DNA of 64,000 bases from Pseudomonas congelans (GCF_900103225.1 NZ_FNJH01000004.1:483967-547966); one strand, 5' to 3'. Shown: positions 33,994-43,190, numbered from the stretch's first letter. Made by a program: numbers and translations. The notes: a model not told the origin generated them from the letters alone.

Positions 33994-36579
33994 GTGAAAG
34001 GTAATCAACACAGCGCTTTACAGCACGCCGTACCCACCGATAACTCGCCTCCGGCTGCGAGCCTCAAAGGCCTTGCCCCTGGCCTGGTGCCTGCCGCCAT
34101 CGGCTTGCTTATCGCTGCAGCACTGGTCTGGATCGCTCTGATCACCGGCCCCCGGCAACAAGACCCGCTTGTCCAGGCCTGGGGCGGCAGCCAGGCGGCA
34201 GCGGTGGGTCTGGCGCTGCGTCAGATCAACGCCGACACCCAGTCGGCAGCCTCCAGTGCAGCACTTGTCCAGACGCTGCAGAGCAACGATGCCTCTGCCC
34301 TGCCAGCCGCTCAGGATCGATTCACCAAGTGGGACGGCCTCTCCGGCGCTCGGCTTTACCCCAAGGGGCTGGCCGATGTGGATACGCAAGGCGCACTGCC
34401 CGTCAGTTTCGCCACCCTGGACATGCTCAACAAGGCCGCACAAGGTGAGGCCGTCGCCCCGGAGGCGCGCAAGGTAGGCGAGCGCTGGCTGATCTACAGC
34501 GCCGCGCCTGTGCGTGCCGCTGCCACTCAGCCGGTGGTGGGGACGTTGCTGCTGGCCTTTGACCTGCAGCGCTTGCTCAACGCCTTGCCGGCGCTGCCTG
34601 CCGATGCCGGGCAAGTGGTGCTCAGCCAGCAGTTCGGCAGCGGACCCGCTCAGGTTTTCCTGCAGCGCGGTCAGGCCGATGAAGGCAAGCCCCAGGCCTT
34701 CGATACCGGTTATCCGGGCTGGAAACTCGAGTTCACGCCTGGTCCCGGGCTGAAAACCTCGCCGTCCATGATGCTTCTGCTGCTGGCACTGATTATCGCT
34801 GCAGCGGGCGTGCTGCTTGGCTTGCACCGTAATGAACGGGCCCTGCAGAAGCGTATTTGCGCCGACGCGCGGCAACTGGATCAGCTGCTCCAAGAACTCT
34901 CGCGTGGAAAAGCCGTCAAACCCTTCGGTTTGAGCCTCCCGGCACTTAGTGGTCTGGCTCAGGCCCTTGCTCGTGTCTCGCTTCGTAGTCAGCCTCAGGC
35001 AGCGTCTGTCCTGGCTGCGGGCGAGCAGCGCGATGCAGATATTGCCAAAGGCAGTGCTTCGTCCACCGTGGCCGCATCACGCACCGACTGGACCGATCCG
35101 CTGTTTCAAGATACCGATATCCTTGATATCGACCTTCTCGACGAAAACCAGGACTTCCTGAGATCGGAGCATAACCTCTCTATGAACAGCCCAGCATCCG
35201 TGGCACCCAACCTTCCCGAGACTATTTTTCGCGCCTACGACATTCGTGGCGTGGTCGGGGACACCCTCAACGCTGAAACGGCTTACTGGATCGGCCGCGC
35301 CATTGGCTCCGAAAGCCTGGCGCAGAACGAACCCAACGTCAGCGTTGGCCGCGACGGTCGCCTCTCCGGTCCTGAACTGGTACAGCAACTGATTCAAGGT
35401 CTGCACGATAGTGGCTGTCATGTCAGCGATGTGGGCCTGGTGCCAACGCCTGCGCTGTATTACGCGGCCAACGTGCTGGCAGGCAAGACCGGTGTCATGC
35501 TCACCGGCAGCCACAACCCCAAGGACTACAACGGCTTCAAGATCGTCATCGCGGGCGATACCCTCGCCAACGAGCAGATCCAGGCGCTGCACGAGCGCAT
35601 CAAGACCAACAACCTGACGTCGCAGAAAGGCAGCATCACCAAGGTCGACATCCTTGATCGCTACTTCCAGCAGATCAAGAACGACATCGTCATGGCGCGC
35701 AAACTGAAGGTCGTGGTCGACTGCGGCAATGGCGCGGCAGGCGTGATCGCCCCGCAACTGATCGAAGCGCTGGGCTGCGAAGTGATTTCCCTGTTCGCGG
35801 AAGTGGACGGCAACTTCCCCAACCACCACCCGGATCCGGGCAAGCTGGAAAACCTGCAGGACCTGATCGCCAAGGTCAAGGAAACCGGCGCCGACCTGGG
35901 TCTGGCCTTCGACGGTGACGGCGACCGTGTCGGTGTCGTGACCAACGCAGGCAATGTGGTGTACCCGGACCGCCTGTTGATGCTGTTCGCGCTGGACGTG
36001 CTCAAGCGCAATCCCGGTGCAGACATCATTTTCGACGTCAAATGCACACGCCGCCTGACTCCGCTGATCAGCGAACATGGCGGTCGTCCGGTGATGTGGA
36101 AAACCGGTCACTCGCTGATCAAGAAAGAAATGAAGAAAAGCGGTGCGCTGCTGGCAGGCGAAATGAGCGGCCACATCTTCTTCAAGGAACGCTGGTTCGG
36201 TTTCGACGACGGTATCTACAGCGCAGCACGTCTGCTGGAGATCCTCAGCCAGGAGTCGGCCAACGCCGAAGACCTGTTCGAGACCTTCCCGAACGATATT
36301 TCGACGCCTGAAATCAACATCAAGGTGACGGATGTCACCAAGTTCAGCATCATCAAGGCCCTTGAAACGGATGCGCAGTGGGGCGACGCCAAACTGACCA
36401 CCATCGACGGTGTCCGTGTGGACTATCCGAAGGGCTGGGGTCTGGTTCGCGCTTCCAATACCACGCCGGTACTGGTGCTGCGCTTCGAAGCCGAAACCGA
36501 GGCCGAGTTGCAGCGTATCAAGGACGTTTTCCACGCAGAACTCAAGAAAGTTGCGCCGGACCTCGACCTGCCATTTTGA
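33994..36579 (+). CDS. algC: phosphomannomutase/phosphoglucomutase AlgC, long membrane-anchored form
   Basis: 861 residues. The C-terminal ~465, from an internal ATG at 35182 (MNSPASVAPNLPETIFRAYD), are classical AlgC: phosphoserine loop MLTGSHNPKDYNGFK, metal loop FDGDGDRVGVV, sugar loop LLAGEMSGHIFFKERW, needed for alginate, LPS and rhamnolipid sugars. Before it in the same frame are 396 further residues: a membrane helix (~27-52, LVPAAIGLLIAAALVWIALI), about 205 residues that would lie in the periplasm, a second helix (~259-280, MMLLLLALIIAAAGVLLGL) and a cytoplasmic linker. The GTG at 33994 has AGGGAGAGG at good spacing; the internal ATG has no good site. Both products may be made. Confidence 0.9.
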   Translation: MKGNQHSALQHAVPTDNSPPAASLKGLAPGLVPAAIGLLIAAALVWIALITGPRQQDPLVQAWGGSQAAAVGLALRQINADTQSAASSAALVQTLQSNDASALPAAQDRFTKWDGLSGARLYPKGLADVDTQGALPVSFATLDMLNKAAQGEAVAPEARKVGERWLIYSAAPVRAAATQPVVGTLLLAFDLQRLLNALPALPADAGQVVLSQQFGSGPAQVFLQRGQADEGKPQAFDTGYPGWKLEFTPGPGLKTSPSMMLLLLALIIAAAGVLLGLHRNERALQKRICADARQLDQLLQELSRGKAVKPFGLSLPALSGLAQALARVSLRSQPQAASVLAAGEQRDADIAKGSASSTVAASRTDWTDPLFQDTDILDIDLLDENQDFLRSEHNLSMNSPASVAPNLPETIFRAYDIRGVVGDTLNAETAYWIGRAIGSESLAQNEPNVSVGRDGRLSGPELVQQLIQGLHDSGCHVSDVGLVPTPALYYAANVLAGKTGVMLTGSHNPKDYNGFKIVIAGDTLANEQIQALHERIKTNNLTSQKGSITKVDILDRYFQQIKNDIVMARKLKVVVDCGNGAAGVIAPQLIEALGCEVISLFAEVDGNFPNHHPDPGKLENLQDLIAKVKETGADLGLAFDGDGDRVGVVTNAGNVVYPDRLLMLFALDVLKRNPGADIIFDVKCTRRLTPLISEHGGRPVMWKTGHSLIKKEMKKSGALLAGEMSGHIFFKERWFGFDDGIYSAARLLEILSQESANAEDLFETFPNDISTPEINIKVTDVTKFSIIKALETDAQWGDAKLTTIDGVRVDYPKGWGLVRASNTTPVLVLRFEAETEAELQRIKDVFHAELKKVAPDLDLPF

Positions 36580-36607
36580 TTGTTTTTCCTTTTGACTGGA
36601 GCCCTGA

Positions 36608-37513
36608 ATGACCCTCGAACGCGATGCCGCCTCTAATGTAGCCAAGGTCCTTTCCGAAGCGCTGCCTTACATTCGCCGCTTTGTCGGCAAGACGCTGGTT
36701 ATCAAGTACGGCGGCAACGCCATGGAGAGCGAAGAGCTGAAAACCGGCTTTGCGCGCGACATCGTGTTGATGAAAGCAGTGGGCATCAACCCGGTGGTGG
36801 TTCACGGCGGCGGGCCGCAGATCGGTGATCTGCTCAAGCGCCTGTCCATCGAGAGCCACTTCATCGACGGCATGCGCGTTACCGACGCGCAAACCATGGA
36901 TGTCGTGGAGATGGTACTGGGCGGCCAGGTCAACAAGGACATCGTCAACCTGATCAACCGTCATGGCGGCAGCGCGATCGGCCTGACCGGCAAGGACGCT
37001 GAGCTGATTCGTGCGAAGAAGCTCACCGTCACGCGCCAGACGCCGGAAATGACCAAGCCCGAAATCATCGACATCGGTCAGGTCGGTGAGGTGGTCGGGG
37101 TCAACACCGGACTGCTCAACATGCTGGTCAAAGGGGATTTCATTCCGGTCATCGCGCCTATCGGTGTGGGCCCTGACGGCGAGTCCTACAACATCAACGC
37201 CGACCTGGTCGCAGGCAAGGTTGCCGAAGCCCTCAAGGCCGAGAAGCTGATTCTGCTGACCAACATCGCCGGCCTGATGAACAAGCAGGGCGAAGTCCTG
37301 ACCGGCCTGACCACCGAGCAGGTCGACGGCCTGATCGCCGACGGCACCATCTACGGTGGCATGCTGCCGAAGATTCGTTGCGCGCTGGAAGCGGTTCAGG
37401 GCGGGGTCAACAGCTCGCACATCATCGACGGTCGAGTGCCCAACGCGGTCCTGCTGGAGATCTTCACCGACAGCGGTGTCGGCACCCAGATCACCAACCG
37501 CAAGCGGCACTGA
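36608..37513 (+). CDS. argB: acetylglutamate kinase
   Basis: 301 residues. Phosphorylates N-acetylglutamate, the second step of arginine synthesis. TLVIKYGGNAM (phosphate-binding lysine), VVHGGGPQIGDLL and the C-terminal GMLPKIRCALEAVQGGVNSS are family signatures. The N-terminal extension (MTLERDAASNVAKVLSEALP) is of the arginine-inhibited hexameric type, so feedback inhibition is likely. It sits 28 bases after algC and ends before a strong terminator. Confidence 0.97.
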   Translation: MTLERDAASNVAKVLSEALPYIRRFVGKTLVIKYGGNAMESEELKTGFARDIVLMKAVGINPVVVHGGGPQIGDLLKRLSIESHFIDGMRVTDAQTMDVVEMVLGGQVNKDIVNLINRHGGSAIGLTGKDAELIRAKKLTVTRQTPEMTKPEIIDIGQVGEVVGVNTGLLNMLVKGDFIPVIAPIGVGPDGESYNINADLVAGKVAEALKAEKLILLTNIAGLMNKQGEVLTGLTTEQVDGLIADGTIYGGMLPKIRCALEAVQGGVNSSHIIDGRVPNAVLLEIFTDSGVGTQITNRKRH

Positions 37514-37529
37514 TTCAGGCGTAACACCC

Positions 37530-37565
37530 AAAGGCCCCGTGAACTGATACTCACGGGGCCTTTTT
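37530..37565 (+). terminator. rho-independent terminator after argB
   Basis: AAAGGCCCCGTGA, a short loop, TCACGGGGCCTTTTT: a 10-12 bp stem with a T-run, 16 bases after the argB stop. Confidence 0.92.
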
Positions 37566-37626
37566 GTTGGCTGATGACTGAGAACGCTATCCGTACCCAC
37601 ATCGAGCGCGCGGAACGAGCGCTTAA

Positions 37627-38029
37627 CTATCGTGCCCATGCTCCGCGTGGACACGCACTTCTGGACGCTCTGCGTCCTATCCTGAATGTGTAGCGCGGCG
37701 CAGATTTGTGACGCGGAGCGTCACGAAATGCATTCCCACGCTGGAGCGTGAGGAACGATAGGTATCCGAGGGATCACGGAGCGTAACGTGCCTGGGAGAA
37801 CGCTATCGTGCCCATGCTCCGCGTGGGTATGCCGTTCTGGACGCTCTGCGTCCTATCCTGAATGTGTGGCGCGGCGCAGATTTGTGACGCGGAGCGTCAC
37901 GAAATGCATTCCCACGCTGGAGCGTGAGAAACGATAGGTGTCTGGGGGATCGCGAGCGTAACGTACCCGGGAGAACACTATCGTGCCCATGCTACGCGTG
38001 GACACGCACTTCTGGACGCTTTGCGTCCG
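37627..38029. repeat. tandem array of ~175-base palindromic repeat units (about 2.3 copies)
   Basis: Units begin CTATCGTGCCCATGCT at 37627, 37803 and 37978, so the periods are 176 and 175 bases. Each unit has the palindromes GGACGCTCTGCGTCC, TTGTGACGCGGAGCGTCAC and CCCACGCTGGAGCGTG, then a ~40-base tail (GATAGGTATCCGAGGGATCACGG...). The third copy stops after ~52 bases, next to the DUF4124 gene stop codon. Nothing coding is visible in 37566-38030. Confidence 0.85.
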
Positions 38030-38030
38030 G

Positions 38031-38663
38031 TCATTGAGTCAGCCGCTGGACGCGTGCGCGATCGACGGCGAAGTCTGCTTCGGCCTTTACGCGTGCGGCC
38101 TGATACCCGGCGATATCGGCTTGCAGTTTCTGCTGCTGATCGCGCAAGTCGTTCAGTTGCTCGACAAGTGCCTGCTGAACAGGACGCCCTGCCCGCTCAA
38201 GATCGGCGGCCTGGCCTTGCAGACTGCGCTGCTGGGCCGCCAGCCCCTGAATGTTACCCTGGGCAACGCCAACCAGCGCATCCAGTTCGCCAAGCTTGCG
38301 GGCCTTCATGCGGTCCACCTCCGCGACACTGCTGTACAGGCTCAGCAACTGTGCATCGGCGGCGGCCTGGCGCTTGTCTGCCTCGGACTGACGAATCTGC
38401 TCAGCCGTAGGCGCAGGTGGTACAACCTGAACCACCCTGCCACGACTGTTGAGCACTTCGTAGCCTTTGCCAACATAGTCCGGCGGCACGCCCTGCGTGT
38501 CGATCACTGTCACCCCGCGGCTGTCGACATAGCGATAAAGACGGGGTTCAGGCGCGTCGGCCGCCTGAGCGAGCATGGGCGCAAGCATGACCACAGCAAT
38601 CCAGCCCCGCAAAACCCTCAGCGAGCCTGAAACCGAAACCCATGCCTTGCCGCCGACTGCCAT
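38031..38663 (-). CDS. exported DUF4124 protein with coiled coil
   Basis: 210 residues from the ATG at 38661-38663 (GAGGAC upstream; a GTG two codons earlier is possible). A hydrophobic export signal at ~18-35 (RGWIAVVMLAPMLAQA) is followed by a DUF4124 segment (LYRYVDSRGVTVIDTQGVPP) and then about 120 residues rich in Glu, Gln, Ala and Leu that look like a long helix or coiled coil (RSLQGQAADLERAGRPVQQA). Probably periplasmic; function unknown. It is downstream of pyrE with a 10-base gap. Confidence 0.75.
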   Translation of the reverse strand: MAVGGKAWVSVSGSLRVLRGWIAVVMLAPMLAQAADAPEPRLYRYVDSRGVTVIDTQGVPPDYVGKGYEVLNSRGRVVQVVPPAPTAEQIRQSEADKRQAAADAQLLSLYSSVAEVDRMKARKLGELDALVGVAQGNIQGLAAQQRSLQGQAADLERAGRPVQQALVEQLNDLRDQQQKLQADIAGYQAARVKAEADFAVDRARVQRLTQ

Positions 38664-38673
38664 AGGCACGTCC

Positions 38674-39315
38674 TCAGATTCCGAATTGCGCGCGATAGGC
38701 TTCGACAGCAGGCAGATGCTGCTTGAGCTGCGGATCGTCGGCCAGGAACTCGAGCACCTGATTCAGCGACACGATACTCACCACCGGAATCCCGAAGTCA
38801 CGCTCGACTTCCTGAATCGCCGACAGCTCGCCATTGCCACGCTCCTGACGATTGAGCGCGATCAGAACGCCGGCAGCTGTCGCGTTCTGGTCCTTGATGA
38901 TCTGCATGACCTCACGGATCGCAGTGCCTGCAGTGATCACGTCGTCGATAATCAGCACATTACCTGCCAGCGGGGAGCCCACCAGGCTGCCGCCCTCGCC
39001 ATGCGCCTTGGCTTCCTTGCGGTTGAAACACCATGGCAGATCACGGTCATGATGCTCGGCCAGCGCCACGGCAGTGGCCGATGCGAGCGGAATGCCCTTG
39101 TAGGCCGGACCGAACAGAACGTCGAAGGCAATACCGCTTTCAACCACGGCTGCTGCGTAGAAACGCCCCAGTTGCGCCAGTGCGGAACCGGTGTTGAACA
39201 ACCCCGCATTGAAGAAGTACGGGCTGGTGCGCCCGGACTTGAGAGTGAACTCACCGAAGCGCAGAACACCGCGATCGATGGCAAAACGAATGAAATCGCG
39301 TTGATACGCCTGCAT
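38674..39315 (-). CDS. pyrE: orotate phosphoribosyltransferase
   Basis: 213 residues. Joins orotate and PRPP to make OMP in pyrimidine synthesis. LKSGRTSPYFFNAGLFNTGS, FGPAYKGIPLA and the PRPP-binding VLIIDDVITAGTAIREVM are diagnostic. GGAGC precedes the ATG at 39313-39315. Divergent from crc with 82 bases between, an arrangement conserved in Pseudomonas. Confidence 0.96.
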   Translation of the reverse strand: MQAYQRDFIRFAIDRGVLRFGEFTLKSGRTSPYFFNAGLFNTGSALAQLGRFYAAAVVESGIAFDVLFGPAYKGIPLASATAVALAEHHDRDLPWCFNRKEAKAHGEGGSLVGSPLAGNVLIIDDVITAGTAIREVMQIIKDQNATAAGVLIALNRQERGNGELSAIQEVERDFGIPVVSIVSLNQVLEFLADDPQLKQHLPAVEAYRAQFGI

Positions 39316-39397
39316 GAAAAAAGCTCCGAATACCACGGATTTAGCTAATTAGGTAGAGCTCGGGTATCATACACGCACGTGATTTTTGGGGCCATTT

Positions 39398-40177
39398 ATG
39401 CGGATCATCAGTGTGAACGTAAATGGCATTCAGGCTGCGGTCGAGCGTGGTTTGCTCAGCTGGCTGCAAGCTCAGAATGCCGACGTCATCTGCTTACAGG
39501 ACACCCGCGCCTCCACCTTTGAACTGGACGATCCAGCCTTTCAGCTGGATGGTTACTTCCTCTATGCCTGCGAAGCCGAGGTTCCCGCTCAGGGTGGTGT
39601 GGCGCTGTATTCGCGGTTGCAGCCGAAGGCGGTAATCAGCGGCCTCGGCTTCGAGACGGCCGACCGCTACGGGCGCTACCTGCAAGCAGATTTCGACAAG
39701 GTCAGTATCGCTACCCTGCTCTTTCCGTCGGGGATGAATGGTGATGAAGACCTGAATCAGAAATTCAAGCTCATGGACGATTTCGGCAAGTACATGGACA
39801 AGCAGCGCCGCAAGCGTCGCGAATACATCTACTGCGGATCGCTCTATGTGGCGCAGCAGAAGCTCGATATCAAGAACTGGCGCGACAGCCAGCAGTCGCC
39901 CGGCTTCCTCGCGCCCGAACGCGCCTGGATGGACGAGATCGTCGGCACCATGGGCTACGTCGATGCCCTGCGTGAAGTCAGCCGTGAAGGTGACCAGTAC
40001 AGCTGGTGGCCGGACAACGAGCAGGCCGAGATGCTGAATCTGGGTTGGCGCTTCGACTATCAGATCCTGACGCCAGGCCTGCGCCGCTTCGTGCGCAGTG
40101 CCCGTCTGCCACGCCAGCCGCGCTTCTCGCAGCACGCACCGCTGATCGTGGATTACGACTGGACCCTGACTATCTGA
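39398..40177 (+). CDS. crc: catabolite repression control protein Crc
   Basis: 259 residues, MRIISVNVNGIQAAVERGLL. The fold is that of exonuclease III/APE endonucleases, but the catalytic positions are altered (for example ICLQDTRAS where active enzymes have LQET, and VDYDWTLTI at the end instead of the SDH motif). In Pseudomonas, Crc acts with Hfq to block translation of catabolic mRNAs when preferred carbon sources are present, so the catabolic genes in this window (kauB, dad, citrate uptake) are plausible targets. The position beside pyrE is the standard crc locus. The ATG at 39398 gives the known length. Confidence 0.94.
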   Translation: MRIISVNVNGIQAAVERGLLSWLQAQNADVICLQDTRASTFELDDPAFQLDGYFLYACEAEVPAQGGVALYSRLQPKAVISGLGFETADRYGRYLQADFDKVSIATLLFPSGMNGDEDLNQKFKLMDDFGKYMDKQRRKRREYIYCGSLYVAQQKLDIKNWRDSQQSPGFLAPERAWMDEIVGTMGYVDALREVSREGDQYSWWPDNEQAEMLNLGWRFDYQILTPGLRRFVRSARLPRQPRFSQHAPLIVDYDWTLTI

Positions 40178-40199
40178 TACCAGACAGACAGCGAACACG

Positions 40200-40228
40200 A
40201 AAAAGCCGACATCGAAGTCGGCTTTTTG
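40200..40228. terminator. rho-independent terminator between crc and DUF4870 gene
   Basis: AAAAAGCCGACATCGAAGTCGGCTTTTTG: stem AGCCGAC/GTCGGCT with A- and T-runs on either side, usable from both directions. Confidence 0.9.
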
Positions 40229-40246
40229 CGTTGCTCGCGTGTGGCG

Positions 40247-40618
40247 TTACTTAATAAAACGCAACGTGAACGGATAGCGATAATTCAGCCCGTTGTTGGC
40301 CTTCACTCCGGCAATAACCGTGAGTATGAACGCGCCCAGGCATACCAGCATGAACAGAGCGATGCCGATGACCACGAACATCAACATTATGCAGACCAGG
40401 CCTGCAATCGCAGCGGTAATCTGAAAATTCAGCGCTTCCTTGCCTTGCGAGTCGATAAACGGGTCCGACTCTCTTTTCATTTGCCAGAAAATCAGTGGCG
40501 CAAGCAGATTACCGAAGGGAAATACCAGCCCGATGAGGGCAGACAAATGACAGAACATCGCCCATTGGCAGACTTCCCTGCTGGGCTTGTACAAGGGCTG
40601 CAGACTGTCATTCATCAT
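40247..40618 (-). CDS. DUF4870 (Tic20-like) small membrane protein
   Basis: 123 residues. A cytosolic start (MMNDSLQPLYKPSREVCQWA), then three to four membrane helices. The characteristic segment after the first helix, LAPLIFWQMKRESDPFIDSQ then GKEALNFQ, marks the DUF4870 family. Function unknown. It sits between crc and rph, 15 bases downstream of rph on the same strand. Confidence 0.82.
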   Translation of the reverse strand: MMNDSLQPLYKPSREVCQWAMFCHLSALIGLVFPFGNLLAPLIFWQMKRESDPFIDSQGKEALNFQITAAIAGLVCIMLMFVVIGIALFMLVCLGAFILTVIAGVKANNGLNYRYPFTLRFIK

Positions 40619-40633
40619 TAGTGCTCCTTTATA

Positions 40634-41356
40634 TCAATCGGCCAGCGCGGCACGCTGCAATTCAAACAACTCGGTCATACCCTTTTGCGCCAGCGCGAGC
40701 ATCGCGTTCAGCTCTTCAGGCTGGAATGGCGCGCCTTCAGCGGTACCCTGAACTTCAATGAAACCGCCTGCACTGGTCATGACCACGTTCAGGTCGGTTT
40801 CAGCAGCCGAGTCTTCGAGGTAGTCCAGGTCGAGCACCGGCTCACCCTGATACATGCCGACCGAAACGGCCGCGATCATCTGCTTGAGCGGGTCGCCGCC
40901 TTTCAGGCCGCCGCGCTTCTTGATCACCTTCAGCGCATCTGCCAGAGCAACCATCGCACCGGTAATAGAAGCTGTACGAGTACCACCGTCAGCCTGAATG
41001 ACATCGCAATCGACGTACAGGGTGACGTCACCCAGCTTGGACATGTCCAGCGCAGCGCGCAGCGAACGACCGATCAGGCGCTGGATTTCGAGTGTGCGAC
41101 CACCCTGCTTGCCGCGGCTGGCTTCGCGCTGGTTACGCTCGCCAGTGGCGCGTGGCAGCATGCCATATTCGGCAGTCAGCCAACCCTGGCCCTGCCCCTT
41201 GAGAAAGCGTGGTACGCCGTTTTCGACGCTGACGGTGCAAATCACCTTGGTATCACCAAACTCGACCAGTACAGAACCCTCGGCGTGTTTGGTGTAGTTG
41301 CGGGTGATGCGGATCGAGCGGAGCTGATCGGCGGCGCGACCACTTGGACGTTTCAT
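40634..41356 (-). CDS. rph: ribonuclease PH
   Basis: 240 residues; phosphorolytic 3'-5' trimming of tRNA precursors. MKRPSGRAADQLRSIRITRN, GWLTAEYGMLPRATGERNQR (substrate-binding) and LYVDCDVIQADGGTRTASIT are family landmarks. The ATG at 41354-41356 was chosen by homology; the open frame extends 22 codons further. It is divergent from yicC. Confidence 0.96.
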   Translation of the reverse strand: MKRPSGRAADQLRSIRITRNYTKHAEGSVLVEFGDTKVICTVSVENGVPRFLKGQGQGWLTAEYGMLPRATGERNQREASRGKQGGRTLEIQRLIGRSLRAALDMSKLGDVTLYVDCDVIQADGGTRTASITGAMVALADALKVIKKRGGLKGGDPLKQMIAAVSVGMYQGEPVLDLDYLEDSAAETDLNVVMTSAGGFIEVQGTAEGAPFQPEELNAMLALAQKGMTELFELQRAALAD

Positions 41357-41668
41357 CTGGGATACCTGTACTGAGACGGAAAACTGCTGGGCATTATAGA
41401 GGCCACAGCTGCCGCTGGGCATCTCTAAAAGCCGTCAATGCCGATCCAGCGCAAACAGAAGGCCCTGGATCAAGGCTTTCGACGCGCCGATGCCGGGTAA
41501 AACAACGCCTTGCGTCACTTGTCACACTGTCGGATTGGGAGCCTGCGCCGCACTGCGCTACAATCCTGCGCCTCTGCAGCCAGCCGGCTTTCACGACGCC
41601 CATGACCGCCACTTCTGCGCGCTCATGAACCGAACCACGCTTTGAAAGCGAACCAAGAGGTATTTCCC

Positions 41669-42532
41669 ATGGTGCACAGCATGACTGCCTTTGCCCGAGT
41701 AGAGCGGGCCGGTGCCCAGGGCACACTGAGCTGGGAACTGCGCTCGGTCAACCACCGCTATCTCGAGCCGCACCTGCGCCTGCCGGAGTCGTTCCGCGAC
41801 CTGGAAGGCGCGATTCGCGAAGCGCTGCGGCAGGGCCTGTCGCGCGGCAAGGTCGAATGCACACTGCGCTTTGTCGAGGAAACCGCCGGCAAGCCGCTGC
41901 AGGTGGATCTTGAACGCGCAGGCCAATTGATCGCCGCAGCCGAGTCGGTTGCCGGCTTGATCAAACAGCCTGCTGCATTGAACCCGCTCGAGGTGCTGGC
42001 ATGGCCGGGCGTGCTGGTCGCCGATGCCAGCGATCCGCAGGTATTGAACAGCGAGGCCCTGAAGCTGTTCAATGATGCGCTGACCGAATTGAAAAGCGGG
42101 CGTGGGCGCGAAGGCGCAGACCTGGCCCGGCTGCTCGACGAACGCTTGTCCTCCATCGTCGAAGAAGTCGCCACCTTGCGCACACTGGTGCCGCAGATGC
42201 TCGCAGCCCAGCGTCAGAAGGTGCTGGATCGCTTTGCCGACATGAAAGCCGAACTAGACCCCCAGCGTCTGGAACAGGAAATGGTCCTGCTGGCACAGAA
42301 AAGCGATGTCGCCGAAGAACTGGACCGCCTCAGCACACACGTCACCGAAGTGCGTCGCGTACTCAAGGCTGGCGGCCAGGCAGGACGCCGCCTTGATTTC
42401 CTGATGCAAGAGCTTAACCGCGAAGCGAATACACTGGGCTCCAAGGCCTTCGACCCACGCAGCACGCAGGCTGCCGTCAACCTCAAAGTGTTGATCGAGC
42501 AAATGCGTGAGCAAGTGCAGAATATTGAGTAA
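41669..42532 (+). CDS. yicC: YicC/YloC family endoribonuclease
   Basis: 287 residues from ATG 41669 (MVHSMTAFARVERAGAQGTL), with AAGAGG 9 bases upstream. The N-terminal YicC-like domain contains LSWELRSVNHRYLEPHLRLP. The C-terminal DUF1732 ends DPRSTQAAVNLKVLIEQMRE. Homologues are RNases implicated in small-RNA turnover. It is followed 13 bases later by gmk, so the two are probably one transcript. A TTG 27 bases upstream is in frame but unlikely. Confidence 0.92.
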   Translation: MVHSMTAFARVERAGAQGTLSWELRSVNHRYLEPHLRLPESFRDLEGAIREALRQGLSRGKVECTLRFVEETAGKPLQVDLERAGQLIAAAESVAGLIKQPAALNPLEVLAWPGVLVADASDPQVLNSEALKLFNDALTELKSGRGREGADLARLLDERLSSIVEEVATLRTLVPQMLAAQRQKVLDRFADMKAELDPQRLEQEMVLLAQKSDVAEELDRLSTHVTEVRRVLKAGGQAGRRLDFLMQELNREANTLGSKAFDPRSTQAAVNLKVLIEQMREQVQNIE

Positions 42533-42545
42533 GGCTGAACCTGAC

Positions 42546-43190
42546 ATGACCCATATCACTGGCACCCTGTACATCATTTCCGCTCCGTCCGGCGCGGGCA
42601 AGACCAGCCTGGTCAAGGCGTTGATGGACGCTCAGCAAGAGCCTCAGCACGGCGCGCAGGCAAAGATTCGCGTCTCTGTTTCGCACACCACGCGCGCCAT
42701 GCGTCCCGGCGAGGTGGACGGCGTGAACTACAACTTCGTCGATCGTGCCACGTTCCTGAGCATGATCGAGCACGGCGACTTTCTCGAGCAGGCCGAGGTC
42801 TTCGGCAATCTGTACGGCACGTCGCAGAGCCACCTGCAGCAGACGCTGGACGAAGGCCACGACCTGATTCTGGAAATCGACTGGCAGGGAGCTCGTCAAG
42901 TGCGCGCGCAGATGCCGCAGGCCCGCTCCATCTTCATTTTGCCGCCGACCCAGCAGGCCTTGCGCCAGCGCCTGACAAATCGCGGCCAGGACAGCGACGA
43001 GATCATCGAAGCCCGGATGCGTGAAGCGGTCAGCGAAATGAGCCACTACAACGAGTACGAGTACGTGGTGGTCAATGACGATTTCGCCGGTGCGCTGGAA
43101 GACCTCAAGGCGATTTTCCGCGCCAATCGCCTGACTCAACAGCATCAGCAAGAGCAATACAGCGAGCTTTTTCAGGAGTTGCTGGCTTGA
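42546..43190 (+). CDS. gmk: guanylate kinase
   Basis: 214 residues. GMP to GDP with ATP. The P-loop is SAPSGAGKTS at residues ~10-19, GMP-binding SVSHTTRAMRPGEVDGVNYN follows, and EIDWQGARQVRAQMP is the catalytic helix region. It starts at ATG 42546. Confidence 0.97.
   Translation: MTHITGTLYIISAPSGAGKTSLVKALMDAQQEPQHGAQAKIRVSVSHTTRAMRPGEVDGVNYNFVDRATFLSMIEHGDFLEQAEVFGNLYGTSQSHLQQTLDEGHDLILEIDWQGARQVRAQMPQARSIFILPPTQQALRQRLTNRGQDSDEIIEARMREAVSEMSHYNEYEYVVVNDDFAGALEDLKAIFRANRLTQQHQQEQYSELFQELLA

Noticed and set aside
35077..36645. 522-codon open frame opposite algC
   Set aside because: Shadow of the conserved mutase gene; no start signal or motif.
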